A DNA stretch of 14,980 nt from Candidatus Nanopelagicales bacterium (GCA_025455985.1 JALOLM010000042.1:1-14980), one strand, 5' to 3'. Shown: positions 1 to 6,737, counted from the first letter of the stretch. Numbers and translations are program-made. Notes: a model not told the origin generated them from the sequence alone.

Positions 1-740
1 GCCTCGGCGCCATCCTTGGCGACAAGCCCGGGGACCCCTCGCATCAAATGGGTGACGTCGCGCGTGCTCCCGCCGCTGAATTCTGGATACGCCTTCAGCG
101 CCGCAGCAACGCTGACGCCGTGATCATCGCCGGCCAAGCCGACCATCCCCCTGGCCAGGCCGACCAGCGGCAGCCCCCACAACGGGGCACCGCAGCCATC
201 AGTACTCACCGGGTCCGGCCTCTGCCCGCTCAACTGCGCGATTGTCTGCTTGAGCGCCGCCTGCACCTCGTGGTCGGGCTCAAGATAGGTTGCGGTGTCG
301 AAGCCGTTGATCCGGCAAGCCCACAACATCGCAGCATGTTTGCCAGAGCAGTTCATGGCGATGCGGGCCCGCTCCCCGCCCGATCGCAGATAAGCCTCCC
401 GGGTGGAGTCGTCGTAGGGCAAGTCCGCCGGGCACTGCAGGTCCTCGGGTCCCAGGCCCGCTGCGTCAAGCATCCGTCGCACACCCTCGATGTGGAAGGG
501 CTCGCCGGAATGTGATGCTGATGCCAGCGCGAGTTGCGACCCGCGCAACGGCACCCCGAGTCGCAAGAGTCCGACCGCCTGGAACGGCTTGACTGCGCTG
601 CGCGGATAGATCACCCGGCTGGGCTCACCCAGTGACGCGAGGATCTCGCCACCCTCGTCGACGATGACCACGTGACCGGCGTGCGATGACTCCACAGACC
701 CGGATCTCGTGACCTCCACGAGCACTGGGGCGTCGGTCAC
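1..740 (-). CDS. L-asparaginase II family protein (3' end beyond window)
   Basis: Translating the minus strand from GTG at 740 gives 246 residues of an L-asparaginase II family (PF06089-type) protein; the C-terminus lies off the left edge. The family hydrolyses L-asparagine to aspartate and ammonia and is unrelated to the E. coli AnsA/AnsB fold. Visible motifs are YPRSAVKPF (Ser48, Lys51), LASASHSGEPFH (about 72-83), MNCSGKHAAM (Cys131, Lys134) and STDGCGAPLW (Cys183). From memory of the Rhizobium etli enzyme, a Ser-x-x-Lys pair and a Cys/Lys/Cys zinc site sit at equivalent places, so the visible part looks catalytically intact. The start is set by homology and by a GTGA overlap with the stop of the upstream rsiG-like gene; AAGGA lies 3 nt before the GTG. 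The two genes are therefore probably cotranscribed and translationally coupled. Confidence 0.9.
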   Translation of the reverse strand, partial: MTDAPVLVEVTRSGSVESSHAGHVVIVDEGGEILASLGEPSRVIYPRSAVKPFQAVGLLRLGVPLRGSQLALASASHSGEPFHIEGVRRMLDAAGLGPEDLQCPADLPYDDSTREAYLRSGGERARIAMNCSGKHAAMLWACRINGFDTATYLEPDHEVQAALKQTIAQLSGQRPDPVSTDGCGAPLWGLPLVGLARGMVGLAGDDHGVSVAAALKAYPEFSGGSTRDVTHLMRGVPGLVAKDGAE

Positions 741-1288
741 GAATCCTTACCCAGAGCGCTCTCGGGTCTGGCCTCGCCCACCCGATAGCGCCGCGCAAGT
801 TCCTCGGTCAGAACGCTGTGCACGTCGTGGACCCGATGGCGCACGTCGGACACCTCGCGCTCCATGTCGCGCAACTCGTCGAGACGGTTGTCCAGCTCCA
901 CGTCGGTCATCGTGGCGTACTCGTCGAGACCGGAGCGCGCAATCAGCCGCTCGACGGCACGGCGGCCACCTCCGGGCGAGTCCACGACATCAGGGCCCGA
1001 GGCACGAGTCCCCGGGCCCATCTGCGTGGCCAGCGAGGCCACCAGCGCACCGAGGTCAAGCTCCTCATCGGATGAATGCCCGTCACGGCGCATAGAAACG
1101 TTGGCTTCAAGGATGTCGATCCGGCCGTGGAGCATCCGGCGCAAGTAGGACAGCCAGGCCTCCTCGCGATCGACCTGGAGGCGTCGGTTTCGCAACTCCG
1201 CCAGCGGCATGGACTCAAGACCGTCCACGAAGTCCCCCTCGAGGATCCTGTCCAGAGCACGCTTCCCGTGAGATTTCGCCAACGCCAC
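737..1288 (-). CDS. RsiG-like anti-sigma factor family protein (c-di-GMP-binding type)
   Basis: 183 residues from GTG at 1288. It resembles the Streptomyces RsiG/'aerial mycelium formation' family: RALDRILEGDFVDGLES, then two long helices separated by a polar linker. RsiG holds the sigma factor WhiG when loaded with c-di-GMP, through two copies of E(X)3S(X)2R(X)3Q(X)3D. Here copy 1 is E43-S47-R50-H54-D58 and copy 2 is E143-S147-R150-H154-S158, exactly 100 residues apart: E, S and R are kept, Q is His in both, and D is Ser in copy 2. The frame stays open to an ATG at 1474, but GTG 1288 is preferred: the family homology begins just after it and TACAGT lies 6 nt upstream, as in leaderless promoters. 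No sigma factor gene is in the window. The family call is fairly secure; c-di-GMP binding is inferred. Confidence 0.8.
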   Translation of the reverse strand: MALAKSHGKRALDRILEGDFVDGLESMPLAELRNRRLQVDREEAWLSYLRRMLHGRIDILEANVSMRRDGHSSDEELDLGALVASLATQMGPGTRASGPDVVDSPGGGRRAVERLIARSGLDEYATMTDVELDNRLDELRDMEREVSDVRHRVHDVHSVLTEELARRYRVGEARPESALGKDS

Positions 1289-1294
1289 ACCACA

Positions 1295-1300
1295 ACTGTA
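1295..1300 (-). promoter_or_regulatory. Predicted leaderless -10 box of the rsiG-like gene
   Basis: TACAGT on the minus strand fits TANNNT, and 6 nt separate it from GTG 1288. Transcription would start at or next to the start codon. No clear Shine-Dalgarno or -35 element is seen. Confidence 0.5.
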
Positions 1301-1353
1301 CGCATGCGCACCCCGCTGCGTCGGCGGACGGACATGCGGCACGGACAGGGCGT

Positions 1354-1369
1354 TCACCCGATCGGGTGA
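1354..1369. promoter_or_regulatory. Perfect 16-bp palindrome, candidate operator
   Basis: TCACCCGATCGGGTGA equals its own reverse complement. It lies between the divergent rsiG-like and DUF4388-like genes, about 66 bp from the rsiG-like start and 156 bp from the other. The half-site GGTGATCC (1365-1372) recurs inverted as GGATCACC at 1420-1427. The TNAC...GTNA outline recalls BldD sites (TNAC-N5-GTNA from memory), but the spacer here is 8, so BldD is not supported. A dimeric regulator of one or both genes is inferred. Confidence 0.45.
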
Positions 1370-1524
1370 TCCAGGCCGCACGACCTCGCTATCCGGGCCA
1401 TGCCAGCCGGTCCACCCGGGGATCACCGGGCAACTCACCCGTACGGGCGAAGCCGGTGGCGAGGTGGCCCCCATGGCCGGGCGACTGGCTCAGATGCCGA
1501 ATTCCGGGAACCGATGAAACCGGC

Positions 1525-2370
1525 ATGGATGTTGCTGCCCGCCTGCGCGAAGAGGCAACCCGCGGCGCGACCGGGCGATTGGACATCGATGCCGGCGAAC
1601 TCCGGGCGCGGGTGTGGCTGCGGGCAGGTCGACTCAGCGCGGTGGCCACTTCGTCGAACCGCCACACACTGGGCATGGGACTGGTCAGCAACGGCAGCGT
1701 GAGCCTGACCACCTTGGGCAAGGCTCAACAGATGCAGCGCCAGCACCCCGGAATGCGCCTCGGTGACGTTCTGGTGCGCATGGGGCGCGTATCCCCGCGG
1801 ACTGTCGAATCCATCACCTGGGAGCAGATGTGTGACGACGCGGCGACCGTGATGAGCTGGACACATCCGGCGATGACATTCACCGATCTGCGCCCCGAGG
1901 ATGTCGCAGCCGGCGGGCCGGAGGTGGAGGAGATCCTCAAAGCCACCGCCGATCGCCGCGAGGCGTGGCAACGGGCCGTGAGCAGAGTCGGTGGACCCGA
2001 CACTGTGCCGGTCCTCTGCAGTGGCGCGAACACCGCGCACGCGAGTCTGCGCCCCGCACAATGGGCGGTGCTCTGCCGCGTCAACGGCCAGCGCAGCCTA
2101 CAACTGATTTGCGATCAGGCCGGGCTGAGCACGATGGAGGCCACTGCGGCGCTGGAGGACCTGGTGACCGCAGGCCTGGTGGCTGTGCCCAATCCGGTCT
2201 TCCCGCCGCCGGACCCTCCGGCGCAGCCTGAACCCCCACCGACGGCCGAAGTCCTCGACCCGGCCCCCGCAGCCGCTACGGAGGTGGTGTTCGACGATCC
2301 CGCGGAACTGCTTCGGGAACTCTCGCAGTTGTCCGGCACCCAGCGGCCGTCACGGCGTTCGGTGCACTGA
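1525..2370 (+). CDS. DUF4388-like (PATAN-type) protein with winged-helix-like domain
   Basis: 281 residues from ATG 1525. Residues 1-110 look like a DUF4388/PATAN-type domain: MDVAARLREEATRGATG, an RLDIDAGELRARVWLRAGRL strand region, then GMRLGDVLVRMGRVSPRTVE, typical of the family ('reduced G-x-L-L... low-level G-x-I' segment). Residues 175-221 (LRPAQWAVLCRVNG...ATAALEDLVTAGLVAV) read as a winged-helix-like fold. A proline-rich linker (225-250) and a short acidic helix (DDPAELLRELSQL) follow. DUF4388 proteins are usually regulatory or scaffold proteins; the function here is unknown. The frame is open back to an ATG at 1366, but residues 1-53 of that version are low-complexity and cover the palindrome region, so 1525 is preferred although its ribosome-binding site is weak (GGGAA, 15 nt upstream). 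The next gene starts 26 bp downstream. Confidence 0.7.
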   Translation: MDVAARLREEATRGATGRLDIDAGELRARVWLRAGRLSAVATSSNRHTLGMGLVSNGSVSLTTLGKAQQMQRQHPGMRLGDVLVRMGRVSPRTVESITWEQMCDDAATVMSWTHPAMTFTDLRPEDVAAGGPEVEEILKATADRREAWQRAVSRVGGPDTVPVLCSGANTAHASLRPAQWAVLCRVNGQRSLQLICDQAGLSTMEATAALEDLVTAGLVAVPNPVFPPPDPPAQPEPPPTAEVLDPAPAAATEVVFDDPAELLRELSQLSGTQRPSRRSVH

Positions 2371-2383
2371 CCTGCACAGCCGC

Positions 2384-2389
2384 TAGCCT
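2384..2389 (+). promoter_or_regulatory. Predicted leaderless -10 box of the 349-residue gene
   Basis: TAGCCT fits TANNNT and lies exactly 7 nt before ATG 2397; there is no Shine-Dalgarno sequence. It suggests that the second gene of the pair also has its own promoter, just after the stop of the first. Confidence 0.5.
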
Positions 2390-2396
2390 GCTGCGT

Positions 2397-3446
2397 ATGC
2401 CGCACGGTCCATTGAAGATCGCCGCCGACCCGGCGAACGCCGGTCTGCTCGATGAAGTCCGGGCGCTCGTCCAGACCGAGGACAGCCCCGAGGGGCGATC
2501 CGACGCATACCTGTGCCGCGGTGTGCCCGGACACGACGCCGCGCACATCGTCGTAGTCGCAGAGTTGGACGATGCGGTCGACCAGTGGGATGCCGCGGTG
2601 CCGGTCCAATCGCTGGCAGGGGCCTTGTGGATCCCGCCGGGCCAGGACGCGGCGGCGGCGGTGGCTGCCTGGGCGGCGCTTCGGATGCAGACCCCGACCA
2701 CCCCCTTGAGCGACCTCACCGACAACAATCAGCGGGCCCTGCGGTGGTCGGTGGCCGCCGCGACCCATGTCGAACACCACACGCCCGGCGATGAGCAGAT
2801 CGACGAGGCAGAGATCCGCGCGTGGTTGGAGGAACAGCCGCAGGTGCGCGAACTCGGTCAAGCCGTGGACCGGCTCGGTGCGGACAACGCCGAGGCAGCA
2901 CTGGCCGGTGCGGAGCGGTTCCGAGCGGCACTAGCCAGCCTCGACGAGCTGGGTGGGATGCCGCCGGCGCCGCCCCAGGCAGCGTTCGAGGCAGCGCTGG
3001 CCGAGCAGTTGCGGCAGGTGCAGCTCTCGGGTCTGCGCCGCTGGCGTTCGAGCAAGGCCAGGGAACTCAGTTGCCGGGAGACTGCCACGGCGGGACGGGA
3101 ACTGGCCGCCGACCGGCTTCGCCAGCTCATCGAGGTGCGCCGCGCTGAACTGGCTGCGCAGCGCCGCGAGGAGCAGTCCCATTCGGCGGCCCAGCAATGG
3201 CTCGACACCACAGTGAAAGCGCTCGCCGAACTGACGCTGCCGGTGGAGCCGGACTTCGACAAGTCCCCGCGATCCTGGACCCAGGATGCCCCACAACCCC
3301 GCCGCTACATCCTCGTCAACCCGGAGCACAGTGACGCCTTCGCCAGGGTCGCCGGGGTACAGGTGCGCGCCTTGGATGTGGTGTTGCCCGACACGGCGCT
3401 GTGCCTGCTCGTGCAGTCGGGATTCAGCCTTCCCGCATTGCGGTAG
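2397..3446 (+). CDS. Unrecognised protein with long helical middle section
   Basis: 349 residues; I do not recognise the family. Residues 1-130 look like a mixed alpha/beta domain (AHIVVVAELDDAVDQW, QSLAGALWIPPGQD). Residues 140-280 are rich in Glu, Ala, Arg, Leu and Gln with few Gly/Pro except one short stretch (GGMPPAPP, about 192-199), and look like long helices or a coiled coil (RQLIEVRRAELAAQRREE). Residues 290-349 form a C-terminal strand-rich part (RRYILVNPEHSDAFARVA, ALDVVLPDTALCLLV). There is no signal peptide or membrane segment, so it is probably cytoplasmic. It follows the DUF4388-like gene by 26 bp on the same strand, so a shared role is plausible but unproven. Codon use and GC match the neighbours, which supports a real gene. 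Confidence 0.75.
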   Translation: MPHGPLKIAADPANAGLLDEVRALVQTEDSPEGRSDAYLCRGVPGHDAAHIVVVAELDDAVDQWDAAVPVQSLAGALWIPPGQDAAAAVAAWAALRMQTPTTPLSDLTDNNQRALRWSVAAATHVEHHTPGDEQIDEAEIRAWLEEQPQVRELGQAVDRLGADNAEAALAGAERFRAALASLDELGGMPPAPPQAAFEAALAEQLRQVQLSGLRRWRSSKARELSCRETATAGRELAADRLRQLIEVRRAELAAQRREEQSHSAAQQWLDTTVKALAELTLPVEPDFDKSPRSWTQDAPQPRRYILVNPEHSDAFARVAGVQVRALDVVLPDTALCLLVQSGFSLPALR

Positions 3447-3452
3447 CCCGAA

Positions 3453-3472
3453 TTAGTTGAACCTTGAAATAA
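3453..3472. promoter_or_regulatory. AT-rich imperfect dyad, possible MarR-type operator
   Basis: TTAGTTGAAC is followed directly by CTTGAAATAA; 7 of 10 positions are complementary. It is a sharply AT-rich island in GC-rich DNA, 28 bp before the nitroreductase-like gene. The TTGAA-NN-TTCAA outline resembles MarR-family operators, with one core base off. The regulator is unknown. Confidence 0.35.
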
Positions 3473-3500
3473 AAAGCGAACCACACGCGTTGCAGCCGAC

Positions 3501-4085
3501 ATGACGACGATTTCCGAATCCGTGGACACCCTGTTCTCCGAGGCACACACCGCGTACTCCTTCAGCGCCGACCCCGTGCCGGATGAAACGCTCCAGCAGC
3601 TCTACGACACCGTCCGGTGGGCCCCCACAGCCATGAACAGCCAGCCGATGCGCGTGGCTTTCGTGCGCTCCGCCGACGCCCGGGCCGACCTCGTGCCGCA
3701 CCTGGCACCCGGCAACGTGGACAAGGTCAACTCATCTCCAGTGACCGCGATCCTTGCCTACGACGAGGACTGGCACGAACACCTGCCCGCCCTGCAGCCG
3801 TACGCGCAGGACCCGCACCTGGCGTGGCAGGAGCGGGAACGTCGCCTACCGATGGCGCAGTTCAACGCCAACCTGCAGGCGGGCTACTTCATCCTCGCGG
3901 CCAGGGCCAACGGCCTGGCTGCCGGACCCATGGGCGGCTTCGACAAGGCCGGGGTGGACGCCACCTTCTTCCCCGATGGCCGCTGGCGCTCGATCCTGCT
4001 GGTCAACCTTGGCCACCCCGATGGGGATTCGTACCGTCCCCGGATGCCTCGACTGGAGTTCGACCAGGCCGTCCGGATGCTCTGA
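3501..4085 (+). CDS. Nitroreductase-family protein, RutE/malonic semialdehyde reductase-like
   Basis: 194 residues, the usual length for the RutE (malonic semialdehyde reductase) branch of the flavin-dependent nitroreductase superfamily. The family pattern is visible in order: AYSFSADPVPDETLQQLYD (19-37), VRWAPTAMNSQPMRVAFVRS (the FMN-contacting Asn-x-Gln/Ser-Pro region), APGNVDKVNSSPVTAILAYD, LQAGYFILAARANGLAAGPMGGFD (about 124-147) and LVNLGHPDGD near the end. RutE-type enzymes reduce malonic semialdehyde to 3-hydroxypropionate in pyrimidine breakdown, but no other rut genes are nearby, so the substrate here is open; a general flavin reductase is equally possible. ATG 3501 has no strong ribosome-binding site. 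It is convergent with glgA with only 11 bp between the stops and no room for a terminator. Confidence 0.85.
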   Translation: MTTISESVDTLFSEAHTAYSFSADPVPDETLQQLYDTVRWAPTAMNSQPMRVAFVRSADARADLVPHLAPGNVDKVNSSPVTAILAYDEDWHEHLPALQPYAQDPHLAWQERERRLPMAQFNANLQAGYFILAARANGLAAGPMGGFDKAGVDATFFPDGRWRSILLVNLGHPDGDSYRPRMPRLEFDQAVRML

Positions 4086-4096
4086 GGATCGGGCCG

Positions 4097-5272
4097 CTAA
4101 CTCTGGTGCACGGCCTGGGCGGCCTCGTAGACCTCGACGGTCTTGGCTGCGATCGCGTCCCAGCCGAAGTCGCTGATAGCACGCGCCCGGCCGGCCTCAC
4201 CCATCGCACGGGCCGCTTCGGGATCTGCGACAACCTCGTTGATCGCCGCCGCGAAGTCCGCCTCGAAGGCGCCTGTGTCCTGCGGGTCGTAGTGGACGAG
4301 CCGGCCGGTCTGGCCGTCCACAACCACCTCCGGGATACCGCCCACGTCGCTGGCCACAACCGGGGCCTGACAGCCCATGGCCTCGAGGTTGACGATCCCC
4401 AGCGGCTCGTACACGCTCGGGCAGGCGAAGACCAACGCGTGGCTGAGTAGTTGCCGCACATCGCCGCGGTCCAAGTGGCCGTTGAGCCAGTGCACACCTT
4501 CGCGTTGTTGCTGCAGCCCGTCGATGGCCTCCGCGACCTCCGCGCCGAGTTCCGGAGTGTCCGGGGAGGCGGCACACAGCACGAGGGGAACCGAGTCGTC
4601 GAACTGCTGCGCGGCGCGCAACAGGTGGGCGATCCCCTTCTGGCGGGTGATCCGGCCCACGAACAACACGTACGGCTTCTCCGGGTCGATGCCGTGGCTC
4701 ACCAGCGCGTCCACTTCGTCGACCTTGCGGTAAGCGTGCGTGTCGATACCGTTGTGCACCACATGCACTCGGTCCGGGTCGACGAACGGGTAGCAGTCCA
4801 GCACGTCGGCTCGCATCCCCGCGCTCACCGCGATGATCGCCTCCGCGTTGTGATACGCGGTGTCCTCCACCCAGGAACTGATCGCATAACCGCCGCCGAG
4901 TTGTTCCCGCTTCCACGGCCGCCACGGCCGACGCGGTTCCAGGGAGTGCGCGGTGATCACGTGCGGGATGTCGTGCAGAAGCCCCGAGAGGTGCCCACCC
5001 AGGTTGGCGTACCAGGTGTGGGAGTGCGCTACGTCGCAACCGGCCACCGATGCGGCCATACCGAGATCGACCCCGAGCGTCTGCAACGCCGCATTCGCCT
5101 CGCCGAGGTACTCCGGCACGGCGTGGGCGGTGGCATCGGTGCGCGGCGGGCCGAAACAGTGGACGTCCACATCGATGAGTTTTCGGAGCTGCGGAACCAG
5201 ATGCTCAACGTGAACACCAGCACCTCCGTAGATGTCGGGGGGCCATTCACGGGTCAGAATCGCGGTTCGCAC
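4097..5272 (-). CDS. glgA: Glycogen synthase / maltose-1-phosphate synthase, GT4 actinobacterial type
   Basis: 391 residues from GTG 5272. It is a two-domain GT-B glycosyltransferase close to mycobacterial Rv1212c: VRTAILTREWPP, YGGAGVHVEHLVPQL, HSHTWYANLGGHLSG, DIPHVITAHSLEPRRPW, FVGRITRQKG (about 204-213) and the EX7E motif EPLGIVNLE (Glu289, Glu297) before VVASDVGGIPEVV. The actinobacterial enzyme uses ADP-glucose; in mycobacteria it was shown to make maltose-1-phosphate (there named GlgM), so either product is possible. The divergent neighbour glgC supplies ADP-glucose. An ATG two codons upstream (5278) is an alternative start; GTG 5272 matches the Rv1212c N-terminus and lies 6 nt after a TAGCCT box, so a leaderless start is favoured. 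Confidence 0.92.
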   Translation of the reverse strand: MRTAILTREWPPDIYGGAGVHVEHLVPQLRKLIDVDVHCFGPPRTDATAHAVPEYLGEANAALQTLGVDLGMAASVAGCDVAHSHTWYANLGGHLSGLLHDIPHVITAHSLEPRRPWRPWKREQLGGGYAISSWVEDTAYHNAEAIIAVSAGMRADVLDCYPFVDPDRVHVVHNGIDTHAYRKVDEVDALVSHGIDPEKPYVLFVGRITRQKGIAHLLRAAQQFDDSVPLVLCAASPDTPELGAEVAEAIDGLQQQREGVHWLNGHLDRGDVRQLLSHALVFACPSVYEPLGIVNLEAMGCQAPVVASDVGGIPEVVVDGQTGRLVHYDPQDTGAFEADFAAAINEVVADPEAARAMGEAGRARAISDFGWDAIAAKTVEVYEAAQAVHQS

Positions 5273-5278
5273 ACCCAT

Positions 5279-5284
5279 AGGCTA
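5279..5284 (-). promoter_or_regulatory. Predicted leaderless -10 box of glgA
   Basis: TAGCCT on the minus strand lies 6 nt before GTG 5272. The alternative ATG at 5278 would directly abut the box, which argues against that start. It is 11 bp from the oppositely directed glgC -10 box. Confidence 0.45.
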
Positions 5285-5295
5285 GAGCGATTGTC

Positions 5296-5301
5296 TAACG
5301 T
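5296..5301 (+). promoter_or_regulatory. Predicted leaderless -10 box of glgC
   Basis: TAACGT lies exactly 7 nt before GTG 5309, the start that matches mycobacterial GlgC. No Shine-Dalgarno sequence precedes that codon. Confidence 0.45.
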
Positions 5302-5308
5302 GATGCTT

Positions 5309-6532
5309 GTGAGAGAAGGTCCAAGCGTCCTGGGAATCGTGCTCGCCGGCGGGGAGGGCAAGCGCCTGATGCCCCTGACGGCGGACCGCGCCAAACCGGC
5401 GGTCCCTTTCGGGGGCGCCTACCGCATGATCGACTTCGTTCTGTCGAACCTCGTCAACGGCGGCTTCTCCCGCATCTGCGTCCTGACGCAGTACAAATCG
5501 CACTCCCTGGACCGGCACATCACCACCACCTGGCGGATGTCGAACCTGATGGGCGACTACGTCACACCCGTCCCGGCGCAGCAGCGGCTCGGGCCACGCT
5601 GGTACATGGGGTCAGCCGACGCCATCTACCAGTCGCTCAACCTCGTGTACGACGAGCGGCCCGACTACGTGGCGGTGTTCGGCGCCGACCACATCTACCG
5701 CATGGACCCCTGGCAGATGCTCGACCAGCACATGCAGTCCGGCGCCGGCGTGACAGTGGCCGGCATCAGGATGCCCCGGGCGGAGGCGAGCCCGTTCGGT
5801 GTGATCGAAACCGACGTGACCGGCCAGCGGATCACCGCTTTCCACGAGAAACCGGCCGACCCTCCGGCGATCCCGGACAGCCCTGACGAGTCCTTCGTCT
5901 CGATGGGCAACTACATCTTCACCACGGACGTGCTGGTGGAGACGTTGAAGATCGACGCCGGGGACGAAGGTTCGGTCCACGACATGGGCGGCAACATCAT
6001 CCCCATGCTGACCGCGCAAGGGTTGGCGCACGTCTACGACTTCTCCGACAACGAGGTACCGGGTACCACCGACCGCGACCGCGGCTACTGGCGCGACGTG
6101 GGTTCGCTGGACGCCTACCACGACGCCCACATGGACCTCGTGAGTGTGCATCCGGTCTTCAACCTCTACAACCGCAAGTGGCCGATCCTCACCTACCTGC
6201 CGCCGCTACCGCCGGCCAAGTTCGCACTCGGCGGCAACGCCCACGAGTCCATGGTCGGAGCCGGGTCGATCATCTCCGGCGGACACGTCCGCCAGTCAGT
6301 GCTGTCATTCGATGTGCGCGTCCTGGAGGGCGCCTTCGTCGAGGGCTCGGTGATCATGCCCGGCGTGCGTGTCGGTAAGAACGCAGTCGTGCGCCGCGCG
6401 GTGATCGACAAGTACGTGGACATCCCCGACGGTGCCCAGATCGGCGTGGACCTTGAGCGTGACCGGGAGCGTTTCACGGTCAGCGCCGGCGGGGTCGTCG
6501 TGATCGGCAAGGGCGCCAAGATCGACGTGTGA
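5309..6532 (+). CDS. glgC: Glucose-1-phosphate adenylyltransferase (ADP-glucose pyrophosphorylase)
   Basis: 407 residues from GTG 5309. The enzyme makes ADP-glucose and pyrophosphate from ATP and glucose-1-phosphate, the committed step of bacterial glycogen synthesis. The N-terminal nucleotidyltransferase carries LAGGEGKRLMPLT, RAKPAVPFGGAYRMIDF, GSADAIYQSL and VFGADHIYRMDP; then come the sugar-phosphate region FHEKPADPP, SMGNYIFTTDVL and YWRDVGSLDAYHDAHMDL. The C-terminal left-handed beta-helix part shows GAGSIISGG and EGSVIMPGVRVGKNAVVRRAV. Length is normal. Alternative in-frame starts are ATG 5303 and GTG 5300; GTG 5309 (VREGPSVLGIVLAGG) aligns with the mycobacterial N-terminus and fits the leaderless spacing. 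The long upstream open frame through glgA is spurious. Confidence 0.95.
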   Translation: MREGPSVLGIVLAGGEGKRLMPLTADRAKPAVPFGGAYRMIDFVLSNLVNGGFSRICVLTQYKSHSLDRHITTTWRMSNLMGDYVTPVPAQQRLGPRWYMGSADAIYQSLNLVYDERPDYVAVFGADHIYRMDPWQMLDQHMQSGAGVTVAGIRMPRAEASPFGVIETDVTGQRITAFHEKPADPPAIPDSPDESFVSMGNYIFTTDVLVETLKIDAGDEGSVHDMGGNIIPMLTAQGLAHVYDFSDNEVPGTTDRDRGYWRDVGSLDAYHDAHMDLVSVHPVFNLYNRKWPILTYLPPLPPAKFALGGNAHESMVGAGSIISGGHVRQSVLSFDVRVLEGAFVEGSVIMPGVRVGKNAVVRRAVIDKYVDIPDGAQIGVDLERDRERFTVSAGGVVVIGKGAKIDV

Positions 6533-6602
6533 CATAGGCGGCGCGTACGACTTGTCGCTACCGCACCCACGCACGGAACGCACGAACGTGGCACAGAACG
6601 CA

Positions 6603-6614
6603 CCTGAATTCAGG
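6603..6614. repeat. 12-bp perfect palindrome
   Basis: CCTGAATTCAGG is self-complementary and lies 71 bp after the glgC stop in the convergent intergenic region. Just before it (about 6571-6603) the motif GAACGCAC or a close variant occurs three times in loose tandem. The role is unknown; it may be part of the termination region. Confidence 0.4.
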
Positions 6615-6634
6615 AATCTGCCATCATTGCGCGG

Positions 6635-6670
6635 AGAATTCACCCGCTATGCGTGGTTTGGGGTGATTCT
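6635..6670. terminator. Inverted repeat between glgC and HMG-CoA lyase genes
   Basis: AGAATTCACCC (6635-6645) pairs with GGGTGATTCT (6661-6670) with one bulged T, across a 15-nt loop. It sits between convergent genes, so it is a candidate terminator for glgC; there is no T-run. Confidence 0.35.
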
Positions 6671-6672
6671 GA

Positions 6673-6719
6673 CCGCCGAAAGGTGGCAGCGGGATAGGGC
6701 CCTTGCCCACTTTCGGCGG
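6673..6719. terminator. Bidirectional terminator hairpin, glgC / HMG-CoA lyase
   Basis: CCGCCGAAAG (6673-6682) pairs perfectly with CTTTCGGCGG (6710-6719); bulging G6683 adds TGG/CCA. It lies 19 bp downstream of the lyase stop and 141 bp from the glgC stop. The position between convergent genes and the symmetric stem suit termination in both directions, although no U-tract follows. Confidence 0.55.
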
Positions 6720-6737
6720 CGGAGGTGACGCAAGCGC

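Noticed and set aside
48..515. Plus-strand open frame of 155 residues
   Set aside because: It is a shadow of the asparaginase gene, whose family motifs are on the minus strand; the plus-strand product shows no recognisable family or domain.
1366..1524. N-terminal extension of the DUF4388-like protein to ATG 1366
   Set aside because: The added residues are low-complexity Arg/Pro/Gly, overlap the palindrome and divergent promoter region, and have no domain similarity that I can see.
3470..3500. WhiG/FliA-type promoter (TAAA ... GCCGA) before the RutE-like gene, tempting because of the RsiG-like protein
   Set aside because: The spacing is about 21 nt instead of 15-16 and the -10 match is partial (GCCGAC).
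4086..4096. Terminator between the RutE-like gene and glgA
   Set aside because: Only 11 bp separate the stops and no hairpin is seen there.
4451..5308. Long open frame running through glgA into glgC
   Set aside because: It is the antisense of glgA; GlgC homology begins at 5309. High GC keeps antisense frames open.
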